In this document: piece by piece, positions 1-8,477 of the stretch
How the letters are laid out: each line of letters opens with the position of its first letter
How positions within the stretch are numbered: position 1 is the stretch's first letter
Assembly (NCBI GenBank): GCA_045119215.1
Contig: JBGVDD010000106.1
Location: forward strand, 1 to 64,000
From: RUG11237 sp045119215
GTDB lineage: Bacteria; Bacillota; Clostridia; Lachnospirales; Lachnospiraceae
Length of the DNA: 64,000 nucleotides
Direction of reading: 5' to 3'
Position numbers and translations under genes: made by a program
The notes under the pieces: generated by a model
Databases searched by the model: none
Seen by the model: only the letters and a program-made list of their open reading frames with translations
Told to the model about the DNA's origin: nothing

Positions 1-1345
1 ACTCCAACAGACTGCTTACCTCCTGAAGAATCTCTTTGATACCATTATCTTTTACATTGTACTCTGCATTGTTTTCTATCTCGGACAAAACAAGAATATC
101 CTGAATCAAATTGGATAGTCTCTCCGTCTCAATGTCGATGATATCCAAAAACCTGGTTGGTACTTTGGAATCTTCGATAGCTCCACTTTTTAAGGTATCC
201 ACAAAACCCTTGATGGATGTGAGGGGCGTTTTAAATTCATGAGAGACATTGGAAACAAAATCACTTCGCATCCGCTCTAATCTTCTCATTTTGGTAATGT
301 CCTCGAAAATCACAAGAACTCCAGCCAGTTCCTCATTTCCATCTCGGTATAAAGGAGTACCTACCATTCTCATAATACATTCTTCCTTCTGGTAGATTTC
401 CCCCTCCTTTTCCTGGGTCTCCTGATTCTCCTTTACCTTGTCTATAATATCATACAATACCTGGTTTCTTAAGACATGATAGATAGAAATCCCGGTAATG
501 TTATCTTTATCCCAGTCTATGAGATGTTTAAATTGCTGATTGCAGAATATGATATTGTTTTCATCATCTAAGGCAACCACTCCCTGGCCCATACTGTATA
601 AAATAGCCTCAAGTTCACTGTTTTTGGAATTCAGTTCATCCATGTTTAATCTTAATTTTTCTGCCATGGTATTGAAAGCCTTTGCCAGCACAGAAAGCTG
701 ATCCCCTCTTTTGGTTGAAAGTTCCACCTTTAAATCACCTGCTGCTATTTTTCTCGCCGCATTTGTCATCTCATCAATGGGCTTCATCATATAATCACTG
801 AATATTACAGCAATGAGAAGCATAAATAGAATGATAAAAACAATCATGATACTGATAGAATGAAGCAATCTGTATTCTAACCCCTTTAATTCCTTTAAGG
901 GTACAGCAATTCGCAGTACCCCCTGTTCATTCTCATAGGAAAGAGGAATCGCACAATACATGCACTCCATTCCCAATGTTTCTGAAAACCTTTTTATATA
1001 GTATTTTTCTCCTGCAATTGCCTTTTGAATTTCTATCCTGCTGGAGTGATTTTCCATTTCATCGTAATCTGTACTGCTCTCAGCCAGAACCTCCCCCCCC
1101 CTGGTAACTACAGTAATCCGCACATCATATTTTTTAGAATACTCTTCTACGAAGTCTGCCAGTTGAAAGCCTTCATTTTGGGAATGTGATTCTAAAATCG
1201 TACCAATCAACTCTGCCTCAGCCATATAGTTCTTTTCGCTTACATTCAGAAAGGATTGATATCCCCTAGTAAAGAAAACCGTTCCCACTCCTAACATGGC
1301 AACAACCGCTATGACAAAATACGTTATAAAAAGTCTTTTCTTCAT
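1..1345 (-). CDS. phoR: PhoR-like sensor histidine kinase (3' end beyond window)
   Basis: Membrane sensor kinase, probably the phosphate-responsive PhoR, because it follows phoU by 5 nt in the pst-phoU operon. Only the first 448 codons are inside the window. Reading from ATG 1345: membrane segment about 7-29, an extracytoplasmic sensor loop, second membrane segment about 165-187, HAMP linker about 188-240, a PAS domain about 255-355, then the dimerisation helix with SHEFKTPLTSI, where the phospho-accepting His is residue 369. The catalytic ATP-binding domain lies left of position 1. Family knowledge: it would phosphorylate a PhoP/PhoB regulator. Assignment to phosphate sensing is inferred from context; the kinase class is certain. 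Confidence 0.88.
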   Translation of the reverse strand, partial: MKKRLFITYFVIAVVAMLGVGTVFFTRGYQSFLNVSEKNYMAEAELIGTILESHSQNEGFQLADFVEEYSKKYDVRITVVTRGGEVLAESSTDYDEMENHSSRIEIQKAIAGEKYYIKRFSETLGMECMYCAIPLSYENEQGVLRIAVPLKELKGLEYRLLHSISIMIVFIILFMLLIAVIFSDYMMKPIDEMTNAARKIAAGDLKVELSTKRGDQLSVLAKAFNTMAEKLRLNMDELNSKNSELEAILYSMGQGVVALDDENNIIFCNQQFKHLIDWDKDNITGISIYHVLRNQVLYDIIDKVKENQETQEKEGEIYQKEECIMRMVGTPLYRDGNEELAGVLVIFEDITKMRRLERMRSDFVSNVSHEFKTPLTSIKGFVDTLKSGAIEDSKVPTRFLDIIDIETERLSNLIQDILVLSEIENNAEYNVKDNGIKEILQEVSSLLE

Positions 1346-1350
1346 ATTAC

Positions 1351-2001
1351 TTATGTCTCCATTTCCCCTGTAATCATGTACATATTCCACTCTGCCATAT
1401 TGGTGGCATGATCCGCCATTCGCTCTACATATTTGATAATCATAACATAGTATACGTAAGATTTCAAATTCTCCGGATGATGTTTCATCTCCTCACAAAG
1501 CTCATTTAATATGTTATCAAAATAGTCATCCACTACCTGATCACTTTTCTGTACGAAACCTGCCTTGTCCACATCTTCACTTACAAAACTGTCAATGGCC
1601 CCCACTACCATTTCCTTCATTTTTAGAAACATATCATCGATTTTATCCGGCATGGGCAGTTTATCTTCTTTTGCCAGCAGAATCACATATTCCGAAATGT
1701 CAGCACAATGATCTGCAATACGTTCAATATCTGAAATCATTCTAAGAATTGCGGTAACTCTTCTTAAGTCCTTAGCTACCGGTTGCTGTTTTGCGAGAAT
1801 CCGAATGCATTCCCGACGGATTTCCCTCTCCATTTCATCAATAATATCATCATTTACAATAATCTTATTGGCTTCCTTTAAATCCATGGTTTTTAATACG
1901 GTAACCGACTTTTCAATTGCTTCTTCTATACAGGTACTCATTCGGATAACATCCTGGTTCATTGCCTCTAATTCCGCCATATATTTCTGTCTCATCGCCA
2001 T
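1351..2001 (-). CDS. phoU: Phosphate transport regulator PhoU
   Basis: PhoU, 216 residues, the usual length. It is an all-helical cytoplasmic protein with two PhoU repeats, each holding the metal-binding E/DxxxD-type helices (visible as EMEREIRREC, DIERIADHCADI and KYVERMADHATNM). In the family it links the PstSCAB transporter to PhoR and keeps the Pho regulon off when phosphate is plentiful. An AGGAGG site 5 nt before ATG 2001 fixes the start. It lies 11 nt after pstB and 5 nt before the kinase, so it is part of one transcript. Confidence 0.95.
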   Translation of the reverse strand: MAMRQKYMAELEAMNQDVIRMSTCIEEAIEKSVTVLKTMDLKEANKIIVNDDIIDEMEREIRRECIRILAKQQPVAKDLRRVTAILRMISDIERIADHCADISEYVILLAKEDKLPMPDKIDDMFLKMKEMVVGAIDSFVSEDVDKAGFVQKSDQVVDDYFDNILNELCEEMKHHPENLKSYVYYVMIIKYVERMADHATNMAEWNMYMITGEMET

Positions 2002-2012
2002 TTTTCCCTCCT

Positions 2013-2768
2013 TTAACCAAAACGACCAGTAATATAATCTTCCGTTCTCTTATCCTGAGGATTGTGGAATATCTCTTCTGTATCCGCAAATTCCACTACC
2101 TCTCCGTGTAAAAAGAAGGCTGTCTTATCTGAAATACGGCTGGCTTGCTGCATATTATGTGTCACTATAACAATAGTATATTTATTCTTTAATTCCACGG
2201 CCAAATCTTCTATTTTAAGTGTAGAGATAGGGTCCAGGGCAGAGGTAGGCTCGTCCATAAGAATTACCTCCGGCTCCACTGCCAATGCTCTGGCAATACA
2301 GATTCTTTGCTGTTGTCCTCCGGATAAACCCAAGGCATTCTTCTTTAACCGGTCTTTCACTTCATCCCATATTGCGGCCTGCCTGAGGCTTTTCTCTACG
2401 ATCTCATCCAGTTCACTTTTCTTTTTCTTTCCATGTACTCTTGGTCCGTATGCCACATTATCATAGATACTCATAGGAAAAGGATTGGGTTGCTGGAATA
2501 CCATTCCCACTCTCTTACGCAATTTGATTACATCGATGTCTCCTAGGATATTCACATCCTCCATCTTTATGGTTCCTTCAATTTTCACGTTCTCAACCAA
2601 ATCGTTCATTCGATTAATTGTTTTTAAAAAGGTAGATTTTCCACAACCTGATGGTCCGATAAAGGCTGTTATTTTTTTGGAAGGAATTTCCATATTGATA
2701 TTTTTTAATGCATGAAAATCACCATAATATAAATTCAAGTCTTTTACATTAAATTTTGTTCGTTCCAT
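2013..2768 (-). CDS. pstB: Phosphate ABC transporter ATP-binding protein PstB
   Basis: ATPase of the high-affinity phosphate importer, 251 residues. It shows Walker A GPSGCGKST (38-46), Q-loop around FQQPNPFPMS, ABC signature LSGGQQQR (148-155), Walker B VILMDEPTSALD (168-179) and the switch His in VTHNMQQASR. The phosphate-family hallmark QQPNPFPMSIYDN is intact. It acts on the inner face of the membrane as a dimer bound to PstC-PstA. It starts 3 nt after the pstA stop with GGAG upstream, and is followed by phoU. Confidence 0.97.
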   Translation of the reverse strand: MERTKFNVKDLNLYYGDFHALKNINMEIPSKKITAFIGPSGCGKSTFLKTINRMNDLVENVKIEGTIKMEDVNILGDIDVIKLRKRVGMVFQQPNPFPMSIYDNVAYGPRVHGKKKKSELDEIVEKSLRQAAIWDEVKDRLKKNALGLSGGQQQRICIARALAVEPEVILMDEPTSALDPISTLKIEDLAVELKNKYTIVIVTHNMQQASRISDKTAFFLHGEVVEFADTEEIFHNPQDKRTEDYITGRFG

Positions 2769-2771
2769 GTT

Positions 2772-3941
2772 TTAGTTTTCTCCTTTTTTTAGAAATAATC
2801 GTGGCACCTGTTTAGATAAAACATTTAACACTATTACAATCACCAGTAAAATCACGCCGATACCACAAGCTGTAGATAAATCATTTTCTTCCTTCATTAA
2901 CATATATGCTTTGATGGTCAATGTGGCTCCACTTGCTGAATTGCCAGATAACCGTGCCGGTATCTGGGATACTGTTCCCGCTGTCAACAGCAATGCGGCA
3001 GATTCTCCCACAATTCGTCCTATACTAAGAATCATGGCAACAAGAATACCGGATATGGCATTTGGCAGCACTACCTTTGACACCGTCTGAAGCTTTGTGG
3101 CACCTAGTCCCAAAGAAGACTCCCTGTAAGTCTTGGGAATTGTCTTTAAGGTCTCTTCCGTGGTAGAAATAATGGTAGGCAAAAGCATAATACTTAATGT
3201 GAGAGCCCCTGCTAAAATAGAATACTGCAAATGAATCATCTGTACGAATATCAACGAGCCAAAAAGTCCATATATAATAGAAGGAATGCCTGCAAGATTT
3301 TGAATTGCAAAATGAATCAAAGTAAGCATTTTGCCTGGTTTTGCATATTCATTTAAATATACAGCCGCCAACACACCAACAGGTCCTGCAATCAACAATG
3401 TTAAAAGAATGAGATAAAAGGTGGTGACAATCATAGGGAAAACCCCGCCACCTTTTCTTACAACTTTAATTCTTGCAATACCTTCTTTGGAGTTTAGTAC
3501 CTGTACTGTCTGGTCTAAAATTTTTGCCTCAGAAATACCATTCTTGATATCCTGGTCTACAGAATACTCTCCAAGTTTTGTGATAATATCTCCTTTTTTT
3601 ACCTTGTAAGCTGCTCCTGTTAAATCTTTTCCTGCTGTTAATGGCGAACCCTTTGAAGTTCTTTCTACCAACAAACCTTCTTCACTTAAGGAAAATGTAA
3701 CACCATAATCTTCACTGATACACTGTACCCCGTCGGAATATGCAGTACCTTCAAGGGATGGCTGTTCTATCATTACATAAGTGCTCTTATCCTCATATCC
3801 ATTTTTCAAAAAGTCCATGCTTAGCTTTGGAACTCCCTGGATCAAAATAAACCCTATAATGACAGCAAGAATCGCTACCGTAAAAAAAGCAGATACATAA
3901 ATGACACCCGTAACTGTCATGTCCTTTTTCTGTCTACTCAT
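2772..3941 (-). CDS. pstA: Phosphate ABC transporter permease PstA with PDZ-like insert
   Basis: Inner-membrane permease of the phosphate importer. The start is set at ATG 3941, 8 nt after a perfect AAAGGAGG and just past the pstC stop; an upstream GTG at 3962 lacks a site. The protein is 389 residues, about 100 longer than usual PstA. After the first membrane helix (about 12-37) comes a roughly 125-residue extracytoplasmic segment whose second half reads like a PDZ domain: GLLVERTSKGSPL, then KKGDIITKLGEYSV, then IARIKVVRKGG. The normal five-helix permease core follows, with the EAA-like loop SSLGLGATKLQT. The core call is firm; the PDZ reading is by pattern only. Confidence 0.93.
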   Translation of the reverse strand: MSRQKKDMTVTGVIYVSAFFTVAILAVIIGFILIQGVPKLSMDFLKNGYEDKSTYVMIEQPSLEGTAYSDGVQCISEDYGVTFSLSEEGLLVERTSKGSPLTAGKDLTGAAYKVKKGDIITKLGEYSVDQDIKNGISEAKILDQTVQVLNSKEGIARIKVVRKGGGVFPMIVTTFYLILLTLLIAGPVGVLAAVYLNEYAKPGKMLTLIHFAIQNLAGIPSIIYGLFGSLIFVQMIHLQYSILAGALTLSIMLLPTIISTTEETLKTIPKTYRESSLGLGATKLQTVSKVVLPNAISGILVAMILSIGRIVGESAALLLTAGTVSQIPARLSGNSASGATLTIKAYMLMKEENDLSTACGIGVILLVIVIVLNVLSKQVPRLFLKKGEN

Positions 3942-3942
3942 G

Positions 3943-4893
3943 TTATTTGCCTCCTTTTGCACTAGAGTTTGTGATTGCTGTCAAAATCAGATTGACAATC
4001 ATAATAAACACAAACAAAACCACACCGGTAGCAAACAACATTTCCACCTGTCTTCCGGATGCGTAGCTCATTTCCATAGCTATATTTGTTGTCAACGGTC
4101 GAACCATAGACCAGATACTGTCTGGCAAACCGGCAGTAGGATTTCCCGCTATCATCATAACAGCCATAGTTTCTCCAATGGCCCTGCCTACTCCCAGAAC
4201 AGCTGCCGACAAAATACCAGACTTTGCTGCTGGCAAAATTGTCTTAAATATAGTCTGAATCTTTGTTGCCCCTAAACCGAAAGAAGCTTGTGTATAAGAG
4301 CGTGGCACTGCCCTGATAGCACTTTCTGATAAAGAAACAATGGTTGGCAGAATCATAATCGTCAATACTATGATTACAGCCAGCATGGACTGTCCATGAA
4401 CCTTAGGTGATACTGTCTTAATCAAGGGTACCATCACACCTAATCCAAATGCACCGTACAATACGGATGGAATTCCTGCAAGTAATTCCACTGCTGGTCT
4501 AATGATTTTCACTGCCCATTCTGGTGCAATTTCTGCAATAAAAACAGCAGTTAATACTCCGATAGGTACTCCAACAAGTACAGCTCCTGCTGTAGAAAAT
4601 ACAGAAGCAACAATCATATAGAAAATTCCATACACCGACTCTGATGGTGCCCATCTAATTCCCGATATAAACTTGGCAAAACTATAGCTGTCCTCACAAA
4701 AAAATGGTCGTAACCCCTTATAAAAAACAAACCCTATGATTGCAATTACCGATATAACACTGATAAATGCGCAAAAGAAAAATATCTTTTCTACCACAAA
4801 TTCAATCAATTCTCTTTTATAATTTCTGTCCATGGATACTTTTGCTTTTGCATCCGTTGCATCCATGGCAAGTGTATCACCATTTGTGTTCAT
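3943..4893 (-). CDS. pstC: Phosphate ABC transporter permease PstC
   Basis: Partner permease to PstA, 316 residues from ATG 4893, which has AGGAAGGA 9 nt upstream; the ATG at 4902 sits on top of that site and is unlikely. An N-terminal cytoplasmic stretch of about 30 residues precedes the first helix. Six membrane helices are visible, with GIPSVLYGAFGLGVM and the ATPase-docking loop ASFGLGATKIQT typical of PstC. It imports phosphate delivered by PstS. It lies 15 nt after pstS and touches the pstA start, indicating tight operon coupling. Confidence 0.95.
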   Translation of the reverse strand: MNTNGDTLAMDATDAKAKVSMDRNYKRELIEFVVEKIFFFCAFISVISVIAIIGFVFYKGLRPFFCEDSYSFAKFISGIRWAPSESVYGIFYMIVASVFSTAGAVLVGVPIGVLTAVFIAEIAPEWAVKIIRPAVELLAGIPSVLYGAFGLGVMVPLIKTVSPKVHGQSMLAVIIVLTIMILPTIVSLSESAIRAVPRSYTQASFGLGATKIQTIFKTILPAAKSGILSAAVLGVGRAIGETMAVMMIAGNPTAGLPDSIWSMVRPLTTNIAMEMSYASGRQVEMLFATGVVLFVFIMIVNLILTAITNSSAKGGK

Positions 4894-4908
4894 TTTATCC
4901 ATTCCTTC

Positions 4909-5865
4909 CTAATCAACTCTGATGCCGTGATTTTCTTCTACAATATTCTGACCATCCGCAGAGATTGCAAAATCCAAGAATGCCTTTCCTGCATCTGTTA
5001 CCTTGTCATCATAGTAGCAGAATAAAAATGGTCTGGATAATGGATAGTCTCCTGATTTCGCCAATTCTGCTGTTGGCTCTACTCCACCTACGGTAAGTGC
5101 CTTTACAGTATCATCAATAAACGCAAATGATACATATCCGATGGCATTGGCATTCTCTGCCACTGCTGCCTGAACAGGACCATTTCCCTCTGAAACTGCT
5201 GCATTACTGGTAAGCCCGCCTGCATCCTCTAATCCAATCAGTTCCTCAAAAGCACTTCTGGTTCCTGAGCTCTCTTCTCTGGAAACTACAAAAATATCTG
5301 CATCTTTTCCTCCAATTTCTTTCCAATTGGTGATTTTACCAGAATAAATATCCGCAAGCTGTTCCTTGGTAATATCCTTAGCCTCTTCGTTCTGTGGATT
5401 TACAATTACCGCAATACCGTCATAAGCAAACACCTGTGTATTTAAGGTATCTTCCTTTTCATCATCCTTTAGTTCTCTGGAAGATGTACCTAAATTGTTG
5501 ATACCTGCTTTTGTATCTTTGATACCTGCAGAAGAACCACTGCCCGTATACTCGATGGTTACATTTGGATACATAGCACAAAATTCATCTTTTAAGGCAG
5601 ATAAAATCTTTTCTACCGAAGTAGAACCTGTGACTACCACTGTGCCGCTGTAATCCTGGTTTTCCTGATTACTCTCAGTTTCTCCACTTTCCTCTTCTGC
5701 TTGTTGTTCCTCTGTTGAGGCTGTTTCCTCTGTTGAAGTTGTCTCCACGGTTTCTGTTTCTGTTTCATTTGCATTTTTTGAGGTGTTGGTATTCCCTCCA
5801 CATGCCACCATGGAAAATCCTACTGTTGTTGCCAATAAAGCTGCCGTTATTTTTTTTAATTTCAT
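4909..5865 (-). CDS. pstS: Phosphate-binding lipoprotein PstS
   Basis: Substrate-binding protein that captures phosphate outside the membrane. A lipoprotein signal is present at 1-22 with lipobox MVACG, then a Thr/Glu-rich linker (about 25-75), then a PBP-like fold with the phosphate-loop motifs VVVTGSTSVEKI, YTGSGSSAGI and SREESSGTRSAFE. It is 318 residues long and is the first gene of the pst operon. AAGGAGG lies upstream of ATG 5865, and a PhoP-box-like promoter precedes it. The long acidic linker is typical of Gram-positive lipoproteins spanning the wall. Confidence 0.96.
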   Translation of the reverse strand: MKLKKITAALLATTVGFSMVACGGNTNTSKNANETETETVETTSTEETASTEEQQAEEESGETESNQENQDYSGTVVVTGSTSVEKILSALKDEFCAMYPNVTIEYTGSGSSAGIKDTKAGINNLGTSSRELKDDEKEDTLNTQVFAYDGIAVIVNPQNEEAKDITKEQLADIYSGKITNWKEIGGKDADIFVVSREESSGTRSAFEELIGLEDAGGLTSNAAVSEGNGPVQAAVAENANAIGYVSFAFIDDTVKALTVGGVEPTAELAKSGDYPLSRPFLFCYYDDKVTDAGKAFLDFAISADGQNIVEENHGIRVD

Positions 5866-5917
5866 AAAAAATTTCCTCCTTGTTTATCTTTGAATCTTTG
5901 GAAATTCTAACATGGCT

Positions 5918-5957
5918 TTATTAAATTCAAATCATTCTAATGTTAAGTTTACGTAAA
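5918..5957 (-). promoter_or_regulatory. PhoP-box-like promoter of the pst operon
   Basis: On the minus strand TTTACG and TTAACA are spaced by 5 bp, matching the TT(A/T)ACA-N5 direct repeats known as PhoP sites in Bacilli. TTAACA also sits 17 bp before TAATAA, so it could serve as the -35 of an activator-dependent promoter for pstS. The binding protein is inferred. Confidence 0.6.
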
Positions 5958-5991
5958 AGAACCAACAGCATTTCACACTGTTGGCTCTTTT
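5955..5991 (-). terminator. Terminator after the LRR protein gene
   Basis: Hairpin with CCAACAG pairing to CTGTTGG, flanked by A- and T-runs on the two sides, just past the stop of the 6013-7077 gene. Confidence 0.75.
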
Positions 5992-6012
5992 CATTACCCA
6001 TAATCTATCGTT

Positions 6013-7077
6013 TTATACAACAGAAACCTCAAAATAATCTTTCTTGTTTACTCCACCCTTTGCCCGTAATATAACACCGGTAAATCCTTTTTTCGATCCT
6101 GTAAGTTTTCCATTAGAATCAATGGAGAGTACCTCAGGTTTTTCTATCTCCCAAGTGTAAGCAGAATCTGTTGCATTCCCTGGCATTACTTTTACATCCA
6201 GCGAAACAACCTGTCCCTGTTTTACTCTCAATTTTTTTATATTCTCTTGACATTTTAAAGTTTCTCCCATAACCTGAATATCTGAAACCATAATTTCTTC
6301 TGATATTTTTTCAAACTTTAGCCCTTTTTTCATTGCATAATCATATCCATAGGAATTTATCACGCCCTTTACCGTAACCTGACTTGCTCCTTCCAGAATA
6401 CCCTGCCCTAAATAAGATACATTCTGGGGAATGGTAATACTTTCCAGTCCCATGCAGTTTAAAAATGCACCTCCACCGATCACCAGAACCTGCTTCGGAA
6501 GTGTCAATTCCTTTAATGAAATGCAGTTACTAAAAGCACCACTTCCTATTTTTTTTAAATTCTTTAATTTCCACAAAGAAATGTGTTCCAATGCGCCACA
6601 CCCTAAAAATGCATTGGCTTCTATACTAGTCACAGTTTCTGGCAATAAAACTTTTTTTAAATTGATGCATCCCCGAAAAGCTTCTTCCGAAATCTGTGTG
6701 ATTTTTGTCTTGGTTAAATCAATAGATTCCAAAGAGGTGCAGTCCTGAAAAGCACCTGCTCCAATTTTTATTACAGTAGATGGCATAACCACATTCTTTA
6801 AAGAAGTACAATGAAAAAATCCATGTTTTCCAATTTCTGTAATTCCCTGTGACAATATAACGTTTTTTAAATCATTCCTGTTCTGAAACCCTTCTTGTCC
6901 TATTACTTTTCCAGCAATATTCCCTGCTGAATTTCCAACAATCACAGTTTCATCCTGGATGTTGCTTTCCACTTCTGGTAGTGATGATTCTGCCTGTACT
7001 GTTAATCCGTTGGTACATACTGTTGTAGCTGTGAAAGAAAGCGCCATAAGCCATGCATTCACTTTACTAAACTTCAT
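6013..7077 (-). CDS. Secreted BspA-type leucine-rich-repeat protein with Ig-like C-terminus
   Basis: Surface or secreted protein, 354 residues, role unknown. A signal peptide covers about 1-29. Residues 45-235 hold about seven BspA-like (LRR_5) repeats of about 23 residues of the form 'L..V.LP..V..IG..AF..C..L' (for example IGAGAFQDCTSLESI). A C-terminal bacterial Ig-like (BIG2-type) domain follows, with WEIEKPEVLSIDSNGKLTG and a final strand. No LPXTG or membrane anchor is seen, so it may be released or wall-associated through other contacts. Such proteins are common in gut Clostridia as adhesins. It starts after GGAGGG and appears to be a single-gene transcript. Confidence 0.85.
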   Translation of the reverse strand: MKFSKVNAWLMALSFTATTVCTNGLTVQAESSLPEVESNIQDETVIVGNSAGNIAGKVIGQEGFQNRNDLKNVILSQGITEIGKHGFFHCTSLKNVVMPSTVIKIGAGAFQDCTSLESIDLTKTKITQISEEAFRGCINLKKVLLPETVTSIEANAFLGCGALEHISLWKLKNLKKIGSGAFSNCISLKELTLPKQVLVIGGGAFLNCMGLESITIPQNVSYLGQGILEGASQVTVKGVINSYGYDYAMKKGLKFEKISEEIMVSDIQVMGETLKCQENIKKLRVKQGQVVSLDVKVMPGNATDSAYTWEIEKPEVLSIDSNGKLTGSKKGFTGVILRAKGGVNKKDYFEVSVV

Positions 7078-7198
7078 GTAATCTTCCCTCCATAAAAATT
7101 TTATTTGTCTGTTTTGTACACATCATCTTTTTATATTTAATATTATATAGTAATTCTCCCCAAATTGCAACAAATTTATTACAAACTTTTTACATTTT

Positions 7199-7882
7199 TT
7201 ATCTTTTTATGGTGTCTCTATTTTTTTCAATTAATTTATTCTGCAGGTGAGCCGCCTGCTCCCTCTGTCTCTTAGCAATATAATTATCAATTACCTTATT
7301 TGACACATACAATTTACATCCATATTGAATTTGTCCGTTGTCCAGTTCCACTTTTCGAACCAATCTACCAGATAAATCAAATCGCAAATCACTTTTTTCT
7401 TCCTCAAAGGCAAGTCTTACATCTGCACCTTCTTTTGTCATATTTTCCTTTGGTGCAATAAACGAAAACCCAGTTGCACTGATGTCTTTTACCACCACAC
7501 GCATCTTGCCGTCAAACCCATCTATGGTTGCAAGACCGGATATTCCCATATAAAGCCGATAGCTGCCTCTTCGATTTACCTCTAGTCCTATCTTGCTACA
7601 GGAAATCATATGATATTTATTTCCTTTGTACGCTACTGTCTTTACCTGGCATCCACACCATTGAATTGGTTTTTCATCATTCCTGGTATACAGTATATTT
7701 ATCATTATGTCTGTCCGGTTAAAATTCACAATCTGTCCCTTATATGTAATTGGAGATACAAAAGCTGCTCCCTGTGCTGTAAACAAGACTGGTAAATCGT
7801 ATTCTAACCGGCCGCTTTTGCCTAACACTTCCATATGCAGTATGCTATTTTGTTGTACTTCTCCTAATGTCATTGCCCCCAT
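7199..7882 (-). CDS. PilZ-domain protein, probable c-di-GMP effector
   Basis: Cytoplasmic protein of 227 residues from ATG 7882, chosen because AAGGAG lies 6 nt upstream; a longer reading to 7969 has no such site. An N-terminal YcgR-like beta domain (about 1-100) is followed by a PilZ domain with both nucleotide-binding motifs: the RxxxR-type box in NRRGSYR and the D/NxSxxG box in DISATGFSF. The C-terminus is basic and helical. Family members bind cyclic di-GMP and often brake the flagellar motor or affect secretion. Motility and csrA genes elsewhere in the window fit a motility role, but that is inference. Confidence 0.87.
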   Translation of the reverse strand: MGAMTLGEVQQNSILHMEVLGKSGRLEYDLPVLFTAQGAAFVSPITYKGQIVNFNRTDIMINILYTRNDEKPIQWCGCQVKTVAYKGNKYHMISCSKIGLEVNRRGSYRLYMGISGLATIDGFDGKMRVVVKDISATGFSFIAPKENMTKEGADVRLAFEEEKSDLRFDLSGRLVRKVELDNGQIQYGCKLYVSNKVIDNYIAKRQREQAAHLQNKLIEKNRDTIKR

Positions 7883-7927
7883 AAGTCTCTCCTTACTTTT
7901 CCTCTCTACATTATCTTTTCTCTTTTG

Positions 7928-7995
7928 GTATCTGTTCAGAGCTACTGAACAGATACGTAAATGGGGCAATGCTTACGCATGCATAATTGCCCCAT
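7928..7995 (-). promoter_or_regulatory. Twin perfect hairpins upstream of the PilZ gene
   Basis: Two adjacent inverted repeats. GTATCTGTTCAG pairs perfectly with CTGAACAGATAC (7928-7956, 5-nt loop) and ATGGGGCAAT pairs with ATTGCCCCAT (7961-7995). Neither is followed by a long T-run on the minus strand, so they look more like leader structures or operators for the PilZ gene than simple terminators. No known riboswitch was recognised. Confidence 0.5.
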
Positions 7996-8046
7996 CTTTG
8001 CAAAATTTACATTTCCCTCATTATACCACATTTTTCCTCAAGATAC

Positions 8047-8104
8047 TACATTTCAGACTACAATTTATCAAAAAATACATTTCAGACTACAATTTATCAA
8101 AAAA
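8047..8104. repeat. Tandem 29-bp duplication
   Basis: Two perfect head-to-tail copies of a 29-bp unit beginning TACATTTCAGACTAC, immediately before a plus-strand promoter. AT-rich with no coding content. Confidence 0.9.
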
Positions 8105-8107
8105 TAC

Positions 8108-8135
8108 TTGACTTTATTGACGAATGGTGTATAAT
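8108..8135 (+). promoter_or_regulatory. Plus-strand sigma-A promoter for a possible RNA
   Basis: TTGACT and TATAAT are separated by 16 bp. There is no plus-strand gene downstream, only structured sequence up to the hairpin at 8260. The spacing matches that of the amtB promoter at 10551-10578. Confidence 0.65.
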
Positions 8136-8141
8136 AATTTT

Positions 8142-8294
8142 TATAGAAACAAGGGAGTTTCGAAAGGCGTTTGCCTGACGAAGCTCCTTTTTTTGTTTTT
8201 ATAATATATGTCTTATATAATATTGCGTTTTTCTATCCCCTTATAGTTTAGGACATATAGAAAGCCCGGAGTGCTTCCACCACTCCGGGCTTTC
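8142..8294 (+). ncRNA. Candidate structured RNA sharing its first hairpin with the amtB leader
   Basis: From the promoter at 8108-8135 the transcript would begin with AGAAACAAGGGAGTTTCGA, then a stem with GGC/GCC, then CGAAGCTCC and seven T's: a complete intrinsic terminator by about 8195. The same layout and nearly the same sequence start the amtB leader. Further on, GAAAGCCCGGAGTG and CACTCCGGGCTTTC form a perfect 14-bp hairpin (8260-8294) followed by GCTTTT. Whether this is one RNA of about 50 or about 150 nt, or an orphaned riboregulatory leader, cannot be told from sequence. Confidence 0.45.
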
Positions 8295-8425
8295 GCTTTT
8301 GAATCGAATGATTGTAACGATGATGCACACACCTAACGGCGGCGCTTTACGAACCTTGCAACAGGGTGCAAGGTTCTACCGAAACATAGTGAATATTTAG
8401 AAATAATGAAACAAATATGTACAAA
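8295..8425. other. Gene-free stretch with one strong hairpin
   Basis: No reading frame is supported here. GAACCTTGCA and TGCAAGGTTC form a perfect 10-bp hairpin with a 6-nt loop at 8351-8376; it lacks a T-run on either strand. The stretch is less AT-rich than its surroundings, which may mean an RNA structure. Confidence 0.4.
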
Positions 8426-8453
8426 AAAGCAGTGGTCATATGACCACTGCTTT
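8426..8453. terminator. Bidirectional terminator after the Amt-PII gene
   Basis: Perfect palindrome built on GCAGTGGTCATATGACCACTGC-type pairing (AAAGCAGTGGTC with GACCACTGCTTT) with A- and T-runs at the ends, 25 nt past the amt stop. Confidence 0.85.
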
Positions 8454-8477
8454 TTCTATCATCACTTAAAACCTTTA

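Noticed and set aside
3942..3962. GTG start of pstA at 3962
   Set aside because: No ribosome site and overlap with pstC; ATG 3941 has AAAGGAGG at ideal distance.
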